Source of the DNA: Roseofilum capinflatum BLCC-M114
GTDB lineage: Bacteria > Cyanobacteriota > Cyanobacteriia > Cyanobacteriales > Desertifilaceae
Direction: 5' to 3'
DNA length: 64,000 bases
Assembly (NCBI RefSeq): GCF_030068505.1
Contig: NZ_JAQOSO010000096.1
Coordinates: 62,001 to 126,000, forward strand
Each line of letters starts with the position of its first letter. Position 1 is the stretch's first letter. The position numbers and the translations under genes are program-made. The notes beneath the pieces were generated by a model. The model did not search any database, had not been told where the DNA came from, and saw only the letters and a list, made by a program, of their open reading frames with translations. This document shows, piece by piece, positions 7,659-17,361 of this stretch.

Positions 7659-8640
7659 TTATACAGAAAAGGGATTAAATTTTTTCAAAGCAGATTCAAT
7701 TATACTCGCATATTTTAATTCTCCTGAAAATATCTTAAAGAAAGTGTGCCCAGAAGTCCCTTGCTCAATGCCGACTTTATAGGCTAAATGGGTAAATTGA
7801 TAAAATCCTTGGGCAATACGTTGAGCTAAAGCCATTTCTGAACCCCAGGTTTGAGCTAGGATGTGGGTATAGTCTTCTAGGGCATTTAAATCTCCTCCCA
7901 GGGCGCGATCGATCGCCTCAGATGCTTTTAGTCCACTCCAAATGGACGGACGAATGCCTTCTGCGGTAAACGGATCGACTAAACAAGCAGCCTCTCCTGC
8001 TAAAAGGGCGTTTTGGGTATGGAGCTTTTGGTTGCCATTCCACAGATAGATGGGATGAACCAATTGAGTATATTCTCGATCTCAAATTCAGTAGCGTAAT
8101 CTTTTAAAACTGCTCTCAAGTTCCCAGATTGACCGCGTGAAAACTTCCCTATCCCCATTGAGTATCCATCCGCTTTCGGGAAATTCCACAAATAGCCATG
8201 ATTTAAAAGACCGAACTCAATTTCAGCATGGGGATGGTGGAGATGCTCTCGTGTCACTTCAACCTCTAAAGCCGCTCCAGCAAAATGTTTGCGATGTTTA
8301 AATCCCAACCATCGCGCTAAAGGGCCTTTTGACCCATCGGCGGCAATCAAATATTTTCCTTGGATACAATCTTCAGGAGTATTCACTTGCCAACAGTGAC
8401 CTAAGCATTCAATGCCTTCAGCCGGGGTCTGATCTCGCAATGTTGCGCCCTGTTGCACCGCCTGTTGAACCAGAAAATGATCGAAAATATTGCGTCTGAC
8501 CATCCAAATTGCACCAGGACGGATATCAATTTCCACTGGTTTTTCTTTTTTCCAGGTACAGCGCACGGACTCAATTTTGGATGATAGGCGGCCGTTCCTC
8601 CTGCGGGGCCAGCGCCGACAATGATGCAATCAAAGCTCAT
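7659..8640 (-). pseudogene. Geranylgeranyl reductase-like FAD oxidoreductase, frameshifted and deleted
   Basis: Three overlapping frame segments together resemble an FAD-dependent geranylgeranyl reductase-family protein. The first has the dinucleotide-binding motif MSFDCIIVGAGPAGGTAAYH (from 8640). The second covers the substrate and FAD regions (PVEIDIRPGAIWMVRRNIFDHFL ... LIAADGSKGPLARWLG). The third has the conserved GEAACLVDPFTAEGIRPS motif. Between GGTAAYH and the second segment roughly 40 residues, including the PCGGG motif of this family, are missing and the frame changes near 8570. A second frame shift lies near 8060 (ENILNWF / VHPIYLWNGNQ). The real chlP is presumably elsewhere. The two lesions make a working protein unlikely unless there is a sequencing error. 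Confidence 0.8.
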
Positions 8641-8669
8641 AATCAATTAAAAATTAGAACTATTATCTA

Positions 8670-9239
8670 TTATCCAGACTTGCGACGGTTCAACAGTAGA
8701 GTGAGGGCAAAACCGGTTAAGCCTCCCACGAGTAACCAGACACATCCTAAGCCGATCACATCACCGATAAATTGACGAAACTGAACCCGGAGCAACCCCC
8801 CTAAAGCCCAACCACAGGCCAGGGCGATCGCCCAATCTATAATACTGGCAATAATCCAACGCCAGGCTTGGGGAACTTGGTGGGAGAGCAACACATATTG
8901 CCCCACACCGAGAACAAACCCCACTTTGGCCCCCTCCCAGAGACCATAGAGCAAGCGCCCAGAAATATCCAGGGTTCTGGGCGCAATCCAACCGATCGCC
9001 CCTAAATCACTCCATCCCATAATTGCCCAACACATAGCACTGATCACCATCCACCAGCCAGCCTGTTTGAGATGAGGCAAAAGCACAATGGCTTGCATCA
9101 GGCCGACAATTGCGCCCCCAATGAATCCTTCTGTGATTCCTATATCAGGTCGTTCGCCAATTTCAATCAGCAACAGACTCACTAGAAATCCGATGAAGGT
9201 CTGGATTGTCCATTGAATTCCAAAACCCGATCCAATCAT
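8670..9239 (-). CDS. Multi-pass membrane protein of unknown function
   Basis: A 189-residue protein with about five or six hydrophobic helices and almost no hydrophilic domain. It begins MIGSGFGIQWTIQTFIGFLV and ends in a short basic tail (LLLNRRKSG). Gly-rich helices (EGFIGGAIVGLMQAIVL, LWEGAKVGFVLGVGQYVLL) recur, suggesting an internal repeat. Similar small Trp/Gly-rich membrane proteins are common in cyanobacteria, but I know no function. It lies just upstream of the reductase pseudogene on the same strand with a 29-base gap. Confidence 0.65.
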   Translation of the reverse strand: MIGSGFGIQWTIQTFIGFLVSLLLIEIGERPDIGITEGFIGGAIVGLMQAIVLLPHLKQAGWWMVISAMCWAIMGWSDLGAIGWIAPRTLDISGRLLYGLWEGAKVGFVLGVGQYVLLSHQVPQAWRWIIASIIDWAIALACGWALGGLLRVQFRQFIGDVIGLGCVWLLVGGLTGFALTLLLNRRKSG

Positions 9240-9242
9240 GGG

Positions 9243-9310
9243 CGAATTATAGCGCTATGCGCTAGGGAATGGGGAATAGGGAATGGGGATAACTCATTAT
9301 TCATTACTCA
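9243..9310. repeat. Short dispersed repeat with GCGCT palindrome
   Basis: TTATAGCGCTATGCGCTAGGG followed by tandem variants of GGGAATGGGGAATAG and CATTATTCATTACTCATTACTC. The same architecture (AGCGC palindrome beside a seven-base ATTCCCT/ATTACCT tract) appears at 36280-36413, 40575-40701 and 58586-58735. Confidence 0.5.
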
Positions 9311-10483
9311 TTACTCAATAATCTCCCGCAGTCCGCGACGGCGAACTTGGGGAGACTCTGGGGCAATGTATCCCCACAAGCTTTCCCAATAAAAGAACGA
9401 AAAGCCGTCTAAGGAGCGATCGCGCACCACTTGCACTTGCTGTTCAATTAAATCTAAAGGAATAGGTGTTCTCAAGGTTCCCGTAGTAATTCCGATCGCC
9501 ACCGGCATCTTCTCCTGCAACTTCGGAATCACTGGATCGGGCAAATCGCGCAGAAACGTTTCCATCCCACTCCGATACACTTGAATCACCAACTCATCAA
9601 TTAAACCCTGTTCAGCCCAAGCCAGCCAGTTTTGTAGAAAATTGCGATAGGCAAACTCGCGGGGATTAGGGGACAAAGAAATAATACAATCCGGTTTAAT
9701 CTCTTTTACTCGGTCATGAATCCGCTTCATCACTTGAGTCAGTTTAGCAGCCCGCCAGCGCATCCATTGCACATTGCGATAATTTTCCGGCGGAATCTCC
9801 CCATTATGTTCCTGTTGATAAAGCCAGATCGTAAACGGATCGTAGCCCAACTCTACCGGCAAACTAAAATGGTCATCGAGTTGAATGCCATCCACATCAT
9901 ACCGGGTGACCACTTCCACAATCAGATCGATCAACAACTGCTGCACTTCTGGATGCAGAGGATTCAACCACTCTAGGCCATATTTTCCATGGTGCTGTAA
10001 CGGGAGTCCATCCCGACTTTGGGCTAACCAACTAGGATGACGTTTCACCAATAAGGAATTTTGAGGAGCCATAAACCCATACTCAAACCAGGGAATTACG
10101 CGCAGTCCCTGCTGATGGCCCAGAGTAATAATTTCTTCTAGAGTATCTTGACGAAAACGGATCGTATCGAGTAATAAATCTTGTTGGCGACCAATGACTT
10201 CTTTCGCCGTATCACTGGGATAAAACGTTACCCCTCGGTTCCAGGCAACAGGATAGATCGTGTTAAAATTGAGATCAGAGAGTTGGGCGATCGCCCGATT
10301 AATCCCCCAAGGACTATACAAAACTGCACTACTCACATTCGTCAACCAAACCCCCCGAATTTCATCGATCGCTTTTGGGGATTTAGCCTGTATGGGTTTG
10401 ACCACTTGCAACCCCATAATTAAGACCGTAATGATGAGGGCCAAGCTTACCCACTGCCATCGTCTTTCAATCTTTCGTCTCAT
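9311..10483 (-). CDS. Family 10-like glycosylhydrolase (GHL10/YngK type), exported
   Basis: A 390-residue protein with an N-terminal signal/anchor (WVSLALIITVLIMGLQVV) and then a TIM-barrel glycosidase-like domain beginning EIRGVWLTNVSSAV. Conserved landmarks are the first strand GVWLTN, IPWFEYGFM, the GIQLDDHF acidic motif, and SLSPNPREF. The GHL10 family is thought to hydrolyse envelope or extracellular glycans; the substrate is not known. A paralogue with SLH domains lies at 52441-54078 but lacks part of the acidic motif. The gene is isolated and divergent from the BrkB gene. Length is normal for a domain without extra modules. Confidence 0.85.
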   Translation of the reverse strand: MRRKIERRWQWVSLALIITVLIMGLQVVKPIQAKSPKAIDEIRGVWLTNVSSAVLYSPWGINRAIAQLSDLNFNTIYPVAWNRGVTFYPSDTAKEVIGRQQDLLLDTIRFRQDTLEEIITLGHQQGLRVIPWFEYGFMAPQNSLLVKRHPSWLAQSRDGLPLQHHGKYGLEWLNPLHPEVQQLLIDLIVEVVTRYDVDGIQLDDHFSLPVELGYDPFTIWLYQQEHNGEIPPENYRNVQWMRWRAAKLTQVMKRIHDRVKEIKPDCIISLSPNPREFAYRNFLQNWLAWAEQGLIDELVIQVYRSGMETFLRDLPDPVIPKLQEKMPVAIGITTGTLRTPIPLDLIEQQVQVVRDRSLDGFSFFYWESLWGYIAPESPQVRRRGLREIIE

Positions 10484-10630
10484 GGTTGGAGTGTCTACCG
10501 CATACCTTAGCCGTACTTTAACAAAATTCTACATCCTACTCTTACAGAATTAGGGGAACTCGAACACTAGCCGGATGGGAATAGATAAGCTTTGATAGTA
10601 GTGTACTCCCGTTCTTTCTGCGTCAGTTCC

Positions 10631-11650
10631 ATGAAACTCTACGCCATTTGGAGATTACTCAAAGAAACCTTAGTGCAATGGCAGCAAGACCGGGTTCCCA
10701 TCCTGGCAGCCGCCCTCGCCTATTATATGGTGTTTTCCTTAGCCCCCATGCTCATCATTGCTGTGGCAGTCGCTGGCTTTGTGATTGGACAGGAAGCAGC
10801 TCAAGAACAACTGGCCATTCAATTGCAACAGTTTATTGGCTCGGAAGCCGCCCAGTCCATTCAAACCCTCATTCAGGAACGCTATCAACCCCAATCGGGT
10901 CTGATGGCGACTATAATCGCGATCGCCACCCTATTGTTTGGCTCCACCACCGTCTTTGCCCAACTCAAAGTCGCCCTCAATATCATTTGGGGCGTTACCC
11001 CCAAACCCGAACGGGGTTTCTTGAACTTTCTCATGGCTAGAGTTCTCTCCGTTTTGATGATTATCGCGATCGGATTTCTCCTGCTCCTCTCCCTCGTCTT
11101 TAGCTCCGTTTTAGCCGGAGTCAGTGAATGGCTCGAACAATGGATGAATACCCCCGCCAGTATTTGGCGTTGGACAGATATTGGCGTTTCTTTCCTCGTC
11201 GTCACCCTTTTATTCGGAGCCATTTATAAAATCTTGCCCGATGCCAAAGTCGCTTGGTCAGATGTTTGGGTCGGCTCTACCCTAACCTCCATCCTCTTTA
11301 CCCTAGGTAAATGGGGAATTAGCTTATATTTAGGACAAAGTAGTGTCCGATCCTTTTATGGCGCTGCCGGATCATTTGTCATCTTATTATTATGGATTTT
11401 CTTTACTGCCCAAATCTTACTCATTGGCGCAGAATTCACCCAAGTTTGGGCCAATCGCTATGGCGAAACTATTCGCCCTCGCAGCCATGCCATTCCCACT
11501 GGTGAAGCATCCTGGAGTCCCCCCCAGACTTCCACCTCCAATTCTCAATCCTTAGAGAGCAATCGTAAAAAACGCAAGAGAGTTGTCAAACTTAAACGAT
11601 TTTTGCGTCAAGTCAAAAACACTCTAGACCATCCAGACAATCAACCTTAG
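10631..11650 (+). CDS. YihY/virulence factor BrkB family membrane protein
   Basis: A 339-residue inner-membrane protein; the ATG at 10631 (MKLYAIWRLLKETLVQW) is preferred over the upstream in-frame ATG at 10592. It has six hydrophobic helices and the family landmarks: LAAALAYYMVFSLAPMLII at the start, FGSTTVFAQLKVALNIIWGV in the middle, and the GAAGSFVILLLWIFFTAQILLIGAEFTQVWA block near the end. The last 60 residues are Ser/Lys-rich, cytoplasmic and probably disordered. The family was once called ribonuclease BN by mistake; its function is unresolved, with transport or envelope roles proposed. Confidence 0.9.
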   Translation: MKLYAIWRLLKETLVQWQQDRVPILAAALAYYMVFSLAPMLIIAVAVAGFVIGQEAAQEQLAIQLQQFIGSEAAQSIQTLIQERYQPQSGLMATIIAIATLLFGSTTVFAQLKVALNIIWGVTPKPERGFLNFLMARVLSVLMIIAIGFLLLLSLVFSSVLAGVSEWLEQWMNTPASIWRWTDIGVSFLVVTLLFGAIYKILPDAKVAWSDVWVGSTLTSILFTLGKWGISLYLGQSSVRSFYGAAGSFVILLLWIFFTAQILLIGAEFTQVWANRYGETIRPRSHAIPTGEASWSPPQTSTSNSQSLESNRKKRKRVVKLKRFLRQVKNTLDHPDNQP

Positions 11651-11678
11651 TTGTTCCCACTCTACCAGGCTTGCATCT

Positions 11679-12596
11679 ATGAATCATCTTACCCATTCTT
11701 TAGAATATAACCGCCTGCAAATGCTATCTTTTGTTGAGCATCTAGAAACCCAAATGCCCCAGGCTTCTCCCTATGAGATTGCCAATGAGTTGCGCCGCTA
11801 TACCCGCGAATCTTATACTAATCACTTGTTTCGTTGGGCGACTTTATCAGATGTTGAATATATCGATAATCGCTTAGATAAAACCATAGTATTATGCGGA
11901 CAAAGTACAGACTTTGCTCATTTTATTGCCTCCTTATCCGATCAAATTCAACTTCCAAGTTGGAAAAGCTTATTAAACTTCACCACATCTTGGACAAGTA
12001 AACACAGTTCTTGGAGTGGAGATTTATCCCAATCCATTCTCGATTTTCGTTCTGGAAAATTTTCGACCATTTATAAAGCCTTAGAAGCCGATGCCTCTGA
12101 ACCAGATTTAGCCGCTAATATAGCCGCATTTCGAGTCGGCTATATGGTCAACCAACAGACTCATTCAGGGATTCCTGGATTTCGTAAACCTCGCTATGGC
12201 ATAAAAATTTCAGAAGCCATTGTAGCTTATGATAGTGGATTTTACAGTGGGCAAGTGCGAGAATTTATTATTGAAGCCCTAAACGGTAAAATTGAGAAAG
12301 ATAAAATCATGAATCCGGGAGAAATAGAAGCTAAAATTCGTAAGTCTATTGTCGAGTTTTTGGCATTCATGCAGCTCTATCAGTTAGGAGTAAAAATTAA
12401 AAGTATGGCTAAAGTAGCCGAAAATTACCGGACTCTCTCTAAGATGACGCACCATGAGATCACCCCAGAGGAAGAAGCGGGGGAAGATGATGTTCGCATG
12501 GCGACTCTTTATTTCTTCAATTATTTAGTTCAGCAAGCTAATCTCGATCCGGTGCAGATGCATTTTATGCACGATCTCTGGAATGGTCGAGTTTAA
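11679..12596 (+). CDS. Hypothetical protein, unrecognised family
   Basis: A 305-residue protein starting MNHLTHSLEYNRLQMLSFVEHLE, 28 bases after the BrkB-family gene and on the same strand, so co-transcription is possible. It is soluble, mostly helical, with no signal peptide. Notable segments are ASPYEIANELRRYTRESYTNHLF, the DKTIVLCGQSTDFAHFIASL stretch and a highly charged C-terminal part (HHEITPEEEAGEDDVRM). The sequence is more AT-rich than the BrkB gene. No catalytic motif is apparent. Confidence 0.6.
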   Translation: MNHLTHSLEYNRLQMLSFVEHLETQMPQASPYEIANELRRYTRESYTNHLFRWATLSDVEYIDNRLDKTIVLCGQSTDFAHFIASLSDQIQLPSWKSLLNFTTSWTSKHSSWSGDLSQSILDFRSGKFSTIYKALEADASEPDLAANIAAFRVGYMVNQQTHSGIPGFRKPRYGIKISEAIVAYDSGFYSGQVREFIIEALNGKIEKDKIMNPGEIEAKIRKSIVEFLAFMQLYQLGVKIKSMAKVAENYRTLSKMTHHEITPEEEAGEDDVRMATLYFFNYLVQQANLDPVQMHFMHDLWNGRV

Positions 12597-12700
12597 GGGA
12601 ATAGGGAATAATCTTACAAAATACATTCAGCAGCTTCTTAGGGGGAGCGGTCATTGAGAATTCTAAATAATCCGCAAAATGCTCATAGAGGATAGCAAGC

Positions 12701-12895
12701 ATGATCAAACTACCACCAGAACTGGCAGTTGTTATATTTACTTTTGGGGCAGCTATGTTGCTCGGTTGTATTGTAGGCAAAGTCTCTATAAAGGGGATTG
12801 AGTTTGGAGCTAAAGATCGTTTAGCACGCTTTCTGTTGGGAATTTTTGGTACTATGTTTGTTGTTCTTTCCATTATTTCATTTATAAATATCTAG
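12701..12895 (+). CDS. Small membrane protein, hypothetical
   Basis: A 64-residue protein with two hydrophobic helices (ELAVVIFTFGAAMLLGCIVG and FLLGIFGTMFVVLSIISFI) joined by a charged loop (KGIEFGAKDRLAR). An AGGATAGCAAGC stretch precedes the ATG. It is convergent with the photolyase gene; the gap between them has a GTAGGG...CCCTAC hairpin at about 12911-12935 that could end both transcripts. I do not recognise a family. Confidence 0.5.
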   Translation: MIKLPPELAVVIFTFGAAMLLGCIVGKVSIKGIEFGAKDRLARFLLGIFGTMFVVLSIISFINI

Positions 12896-12938
12896 CCATT
12901 CCAGTAGTCTAGTAGGGCTGGCATTGCCCACCCTACAA

Positions 12939-14372
12939 CTATAGGTTTTCTTTCACCTGTTTATAACGCTGCTTGAATTCCCGTTGTTGTTGATTATGAT
13001 TGACAATGGGTGAGGGATAATTACAGGCTTGCCGGACTAAAGGCGGAATCTCTCCGGTGAGTAAATCTTTGGTTTCGACAGACGCTAACTCCGGTAACCA
13101 TTGGCGGATATATTGTGCTTCTGGATCGAATTTTTGCCCTTGACTGGCAGGATTAAAAATCCGTAAAGGTTTGGCATCCATGCCACTCGATGCGCTCCAT
13201 TGCCATCCCCCATTATTGGCGGCTAAATCTCCATCGATGAGATGTTGCATAAAATAGCGCTCTCCCCATTGCCAATTAATGATTAAATCTTTGGTTAAAA
13301 AGCTGGCAACAATCATCCGACAACGGTTATGCATCCATCCGGTTGTGTTCAATTGGCGCATGGCTGCATCGACGATGGGATAGCCGGTTTTTCCTTCGCA
13401 CCAAGCTTGGAAATGTTGGGGATTATTGTCCCAAGGGAAGTGTTTAAATGGCGCTCGATAGGGGCCATCAGCGAGTTCGGGAAAGTGGTAGAGTACATGC
13501 TGGTAAAATTCTCGCCAGGCTAGTTCTTGTTGCCAAGTTTGGATGTTTTGACGACTTTTATCGCTGGACGATTTTTTGATTGCTTCTTGGGTGGTTTGCC
13601 ACACTCTGCGAATACCGATCGCTCCCAACTTCAAAGCGGCACTGAGCTTCGATGTACCTTCTATACTGGGGATGTTGCGCTGTTGCTCGTAGGTTTCGAG
13701 GGAGCGATCGCCAAATTTCTGCAATTGCTCTTCAGCAGCCCGCTCTCCCGGTATAATCACCAACTCTTTTTTCTCAGAATATCCCCAATCCTTCAAACTC
13801 GGAAAATCAATACTCTCCACCCGATCTAACACTTTTTTCTGTGCTTCGGTTAACCCCGATCCCGGTTGTAAATCAGCCACCGGATCGAGTTTCTTTTGTC
13901 CTTGCCAATTCTTCCAAAAGGGAGTATAAACCGTGTAAACATTGCCCGCTTGCGTGCGAATATCTTCGGGAGCCACTAAAAGCTGATCCCAAAAATTTTT
14001 AACCTCAATTCCTTTCTCTTTCAAGCCTTCAGAAACTCGCTCATCTCGAACTTGACTGTAGGGTTCCACATCCCGATTCCAAACCACCGCTCTTACCCCT
14101 AAATCCCTAGCTAGATTCGGAATCACTTGCTCCGGTTTCCCTTGCAATAAAACAAACGGATGATTCAATTTTTGATAATTATCCTGTAGCTCTTGCAAAC
14201 ATCCCAGAAGATATTGTAAACGAACCGGTGCAATATCCTCCCGGTTTAAAATATCGGGATCGAAGCAAAAACAACCCACCACAGAATGGGCTTTAGATTG
14301 GGCATAGCTTAAGCCCAAATTATCCGTAACTCTTAAATCCCGGCGATGCCAAAATAAAATCAGATTCGACAT
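12939..14372 (-). CDS. phr: Deoxyribodipyrimidine photolyase (CPD photolyase)
   Basis: A 477-residue class I photolyase that repairs UV-induced cyclobutane pyrimidine dimers using light and reduced FAD. The N-terminal antenna domain begins [18 protein letters not shown]. The C-terminal FAD domain shows the family signature: [43 protein letters not shown]-like [15 protein letters not shown] and RIFNP. Length and motif order are normal. The strong resemblance to the cyanobacterial 8-HDF (deazaflavin) type is inferred from the overall form, not from a direct ligand match. It is divergent from the Uma2 gene, with an interspersed repeat between them. Confidence 0.93.
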   Translation of the reverse strand: MSNLILFWHRRDLRVTDNLGLSYAQSKAHSVVGCFCFDPDILNREDIAPVRLQYLLGCLQELQDNYQKLNHPFVLLQGKPEQVIPNLARDLGVRAVVWNRDVEPYSQVRDERVSEGLKEKGIEVKNFWDQLLVAPEDIRTQAGNVYTVYTPFWKNWQGQKKLDPVADLQPGSGLTEAQKKVLDRVESIDFPSLKDWGYSEKKELVIIPGERAAEEQLQKFGDRSLETYEQQRNIPSIEGTSKLSAALKLGAIGIRRVWQTTQEAIKKSSSDKSRQNIQTWQQELAWREFYQHVLYHFPELADGPYRAPFKHFPWDNNPQHFQAWCEGKTGYPIVDAAMRQLNTTGWMHNRCRMIVASFLTKDLIINWQWGERYFMQHLIDGDLAANNGGWQWSASSGMDAKPLRIFNPASQGQKFDPEAQYIRQWLPELASVETKDLLTGEIPPLVRQACNYPSPIVNHNQQQREFKQRYKQVKENL

Positions 14373-14399
14373 ATATAGCTAGTCTAAAATAAGTTGTGC

Positions 14400-14525
14400 A
14401 ACGAGAAATGCCCTCTCCCTGAATCCCTCTCCCGTGGGAGAGGGACTTTCCCCCCGTCTCCCACGAGAGAAGGGGGTAGGGGGATGAGGGACAATCGTTA
14501 TATAACTCATTTAGGTTTGCTCTAT
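14400..14525. repeat. Interspersed repeat, inverted relative to 4744-4845
   Basis: This intergenic element contains a CCCTCTCCCGTGGGAGAGGG hairpin and an imperfect second hairpin (CTCCCACGAGAGAAGGGGG), and ends ATAACTCATTTAGGT, the reverse complement of the start of the 4744-4845 repeat. It occupies most of the 222-base gap between the divergent photolyase and Uma2 genes. Confidence 0.6.
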
Positions 14526-14594
14526 CCTCTCTTAATACACTCTCTGAAGTTTGCGCTAGTGTAGAAGCGATCGCCAAAACTCAAGCCACCAGCT

Positions 14595-15365
14595 ATGACT
14601 TCCACAGAACACTCTACTACCTTACCCGATCGCACTCAACTTCCCAATTCCCTTGAGGAAGACTACTTCGATCTCCTACCGGATCACACTCAACTCCCCT
14701 GTGAGGATGGCTCCTTTGTGAAAAACTTCCAAGAACTCCCCCAAAGCATCTTACTAACAGACTCCATTCGTCCCATTCTCGATCAACTTCATCCAGAAAG
14801 TGACTATTGCATTGGTCAAGATAGTGGAATTTACTGGCAGCTAACCCATCCTCCCGAAAAAGGAGCAGAATGTCCCGATTGGTTTTATGTGCCCAATGTA
14901 CCGGCTACCCTAGATGGGCAAATGCGTCGTTCCTATGTCCTGTGGAAAGAATTGGTTCACCCTCAAATTGCCATAGAGTTCGTTTCTGGAAACGGTTCAG
15001 AAGAACGGGATCAGACTCCTCTTTTCGGTAAATTTTGGGTGTACGAACAAATCATTAAGCCAGCCTATTATGCAATTTACGAAGTCAAAAAGTCCAGTGT
15101 AGAAGTGTATGAATTGGTCGGCGGTCAATATCAACTCCTCTCAGCCAACTCACGCGGCCATTTTGCCATTCCGCCAATGGGCGTAGAATTGGGGATTTGG
15201 CAAGGACGGTATCAAAATGTCGATCTGCCCTGGTTACGCTGGTGGGATAGTGAGGGGACTTTATTACTAACTGGAGAGGAGCGATCGCAGGAAGCGGAGC
15301 GTCGAGCCAACCTCCTTGCGGCTAAACTCCAGGAATTAGGCATCGATCCGAATGAAATTCAATAG
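14595..15365 (+). CDS. Uma2 family endonuclease (DUF820)
   Basis: A 256-residue protein of the Uma2/DUF820 group, a PD-(D/E)XK nuclease-fold family greatly expanded in cyanobacteria. The core shows a strand with PDWFYVPNVP, then LVHPQIAIEFVSGNGSEERDQTPLFGKFWVYEQIIKPAYYAIYEV, in which the Asp, the Glu of IEFVS and later charged residues are the likely metal site. The C-terminus has the family's usual helix (EERSQEAERRANLLAAKLQELGIDP). The N-terminus carries a duplicated Leu-Pro-Asp-x-Thr-Gln-Leu-Pro phrase. Its biological role is unknown; a relation to mobile DNA is often suspected. Confidence 0.8.
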   Translation: MTSTEHSTTLPDRTQLPNSLEEDYFDLLPDHTQLPCEDGSFVKNFQELPQSILLTDSIRPILDQLHPESDYCIGQDSGIYWQLTHPPEKGAECPDWFYVPNVPATLDGQMRRSYVLWKELVHPQIAIEFVSGNGSEERDQTPLFGKFWVYEQIIKPAYYAIYEVKKSSVEVYELVGGQYQLLSANSRGHFAIPPMGVELGIWQGRYQNVDLPWLRWWDSEGTLLLTGEERSQEAERRANLLAAKLQELGIDPNEIQ

Positions 15366-15551
15366 CCCTTGCACCTACGAGTAGAGTTGACTAATAATCT
15401 GGTGGAGAACTTGCGTAATCCCCCCTAATACCTGGGGGGAATTGGGGATCTGAGCCAACATTCTAATCTAAATGCCCTAATCTATTAGGATGACTGCTAG
15501 ATCGCCTGCAATCTACCCCAAACGTCAACCCCTATCTATGAGGTCTGTAGT

Positions 15552-17360
15552 GTGAGGAGTGCCTTATTTATTTCTAGTCTATCAGTGAGTGCCTTAGTAT
15601 CTCTGATAGCTCCGAGCTGGGCGAGTTTGCCCATGACTGCTGATTCAGTGGAAATAAGACCTGACCCCCTTTCCCCGAATCTGGAATGGGTTCCTGAACC
15701 CCTAGAACCTATAGCACCTCCTGAATCGTTCTCTTGGAGTTTGTCTCCGGTTTCTCCTCTTGAGTCTCCTACCCTTTGTTCGTCTATTGCTCCCCCTGAA
15801 CTGATGGAGAATACGCCTCACTGTTCTCCCCTCTCCCAAGATACGGAGATGTCCGAACCCACTCAACCGATTCAGGTGCAGGAAATTCGAGTGATGGGAA
15901 GTACGATTTTTAGTCAGGAAGAACTCAAGGAAGTTGTGAGGGAATATGAAGGTCAATCCCAAACCCTAGAGCAACTGAGGGAAGCGGCCGATAGAATTAC
16001 TGAACTCTATTTGAATGGGGGGTATATTAATAGCCGGGCACTTTTAGGCGATCAGGTGGTGGACAATGGGGTTGTGGAAATTCAAGTTATTGAAGGCCGT
16101 TTAGAAGAGATTGTGGTGGAAGGGGCAGGGCGTTTAAATCCGAGTTATGTTACCAGCCGGATTCGGCGAGGGGCAGGGGTTCCGTTAAATAGTGCTTCGT
16201 TGGAAAATGAATTAAGACTGCTGAAAACCGATCCCCTGTTCGAGAGTGTAGAAGCGAGTTTACAACCGGCCGCGGAGATTGGGCAAAGTAAACTAACGGT
16301 GCGGGTGAGCTTAAAGAAACCTCTGACGGTTAATTTATTTGCCGATAACTATTCACCGGCTAGTGTGGGATCGGAGCGGATTGGGTTTCGGCTGGGATAT
16401 CAAAATTTGACGGGTTTGGGCGATCGCGTCATCCTTGGTTATAACCGTACCACCACCGGCGGAGATACCAGTCGCTATGAGTTTATCTATCGTATCCCCT
16501 TAAATGCTATGGATGGCTCGTTTACCATCCAATTTCTACCCGATAATAATGAAATTAGTAATATTGAACTCCAAGATTTGGGCATTCGCGGCGAAACGCA
16601 ACGCTATGAATTTGACTATCGCCAGCCGATTATTCGCTCTCCCCGTCAAGAGTTTGCCCTATCTGTAGGATTTTCCCACCATCGCGGCCAAACCTTTTTG
16701 GGCGATATTCCCTTTGGCTTTGGAGAAGGGCCAGATGACCGAGGAAGAACCCGCAGCAGCGCCATTCGCTTCGGTCAAGAATATGTGCGTCGGGATGCGA
16801 CAGGCATTTGGGGGGTGCGATCGCAGTTTAACCTGGGTATAGATGCCTTTGGTGCAACCCTCAATCCCGGATCGACCCCCGATAGTCGTTTTTTCAGTTG
16901 GCTTCTCAGTTTACAGCGCCTGCAACGGTTAGGGGATCATCATTTACTCACCTTCCGAGGAGACCTACAACTAGCCACTACGAGCTTACTTCCCTCACGG
17001 CAATACGTCATTGGTGGCGGTCAATCCGTTCGAGGATATCGACAAAATGCCCGCTCTGGAGATAATGGGTTTTTAATCTCCATTGAAGACCGAATTACCC
17101 TACAACGGGATAGCAAAGGTCAACCTACCCTCATGGTTGCTCCTTTTCTCGATTTAGGGCAAGTCTGGAATAGCCGAGATAATCCTAATATTTTAGCCTC
17201 TGAAAACTTTTTAATGGGGGTGGGAGTAGGATTACTCTGGGAAGTCGCCCCCGGATGGAATATTCGCTTTGATTATGGTTATCCGATTATCGATCTCCCT
17301 GACCGAGGCAATAATGCCCAGGATGATGGGTTTTATTTTAGTGTCAATGTGGAGCTTTAA
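15552..17360 (+). CDS. ShlB/FhaC/HecB family two-partner secretion porin (TpsB)
   Basis: A 602-residue outer-membrane protein with a GTG start at 15552 (the upstream ATG frame stops at once). The signal peptide is MRSALFISSLSVSALVSLIA, followed by a Pro-rich linker (about residues 30-105). POTRA repeats follow (IQVQEIRVMGSTIFSQEEL ... VVEIQVIEGRLEEIVVEGAGRLNPSYV), then a 16-strand beta-barrel ending in YFSVNVEL, with the RGYRQNARSG element of the L6 loop. TpsB porins export large TpsA exoproteins, but no TpsA gene is in the window. Its stop is two bases from the end of a convergent Rpn gene. Confidence 0.9.
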   Translation: MRSALFISSLSVSALVSLIAPSWASLPMTADSVEIRPDPLSPNLEWVPEPLEPIAPPESFSWSLSPVSPLESPTLCSSIAPPELMENTPHCSPLSQDTEMSEPTQPIQVQEIRVMGSTIFSQEELKEVVREYEGQSQTLEQLREAADRITELYLNGGYINSRALLGDQVVDNGVVEIQVIEGRLEEIVVEGAGRLNPSYVTSRIRRGAGVPLNSASLENELRLLKTDPLFESVEASLQPAAEIGQSKLTVRVSLKKPLTVNLFADNYSPASVGSERIGFRLGYQNLTGLGDRVILGYNRTTTGGDTSRYEFIYRIPLNAMDGSFTIQFLPDNNEISNIELQDLGIRGETQRYEFDYRQPIIRSPRQEFALSVGFSHHRGQTFLGDIPFGFGEGPDDRGRTRSSAIRFGQEYVRRDATGIWGVRSQFNLGIDAFGATLNPGSTPDSRFFSWLLSLQRLQRLGDHHLLTFRGDLQLATTSLLPSRQYVIGGGQSVRGYRQNARSGDNGFLISIEDRITLQRDSKGQPTLMVAPFLDLGQVWNSRDNPNILASENFLMGVGVGLLWEVAPGWNIRFDYGYPIIDLPDRGNNAQDDGFYFSVNVEL

Positions 17361-17361
17361 A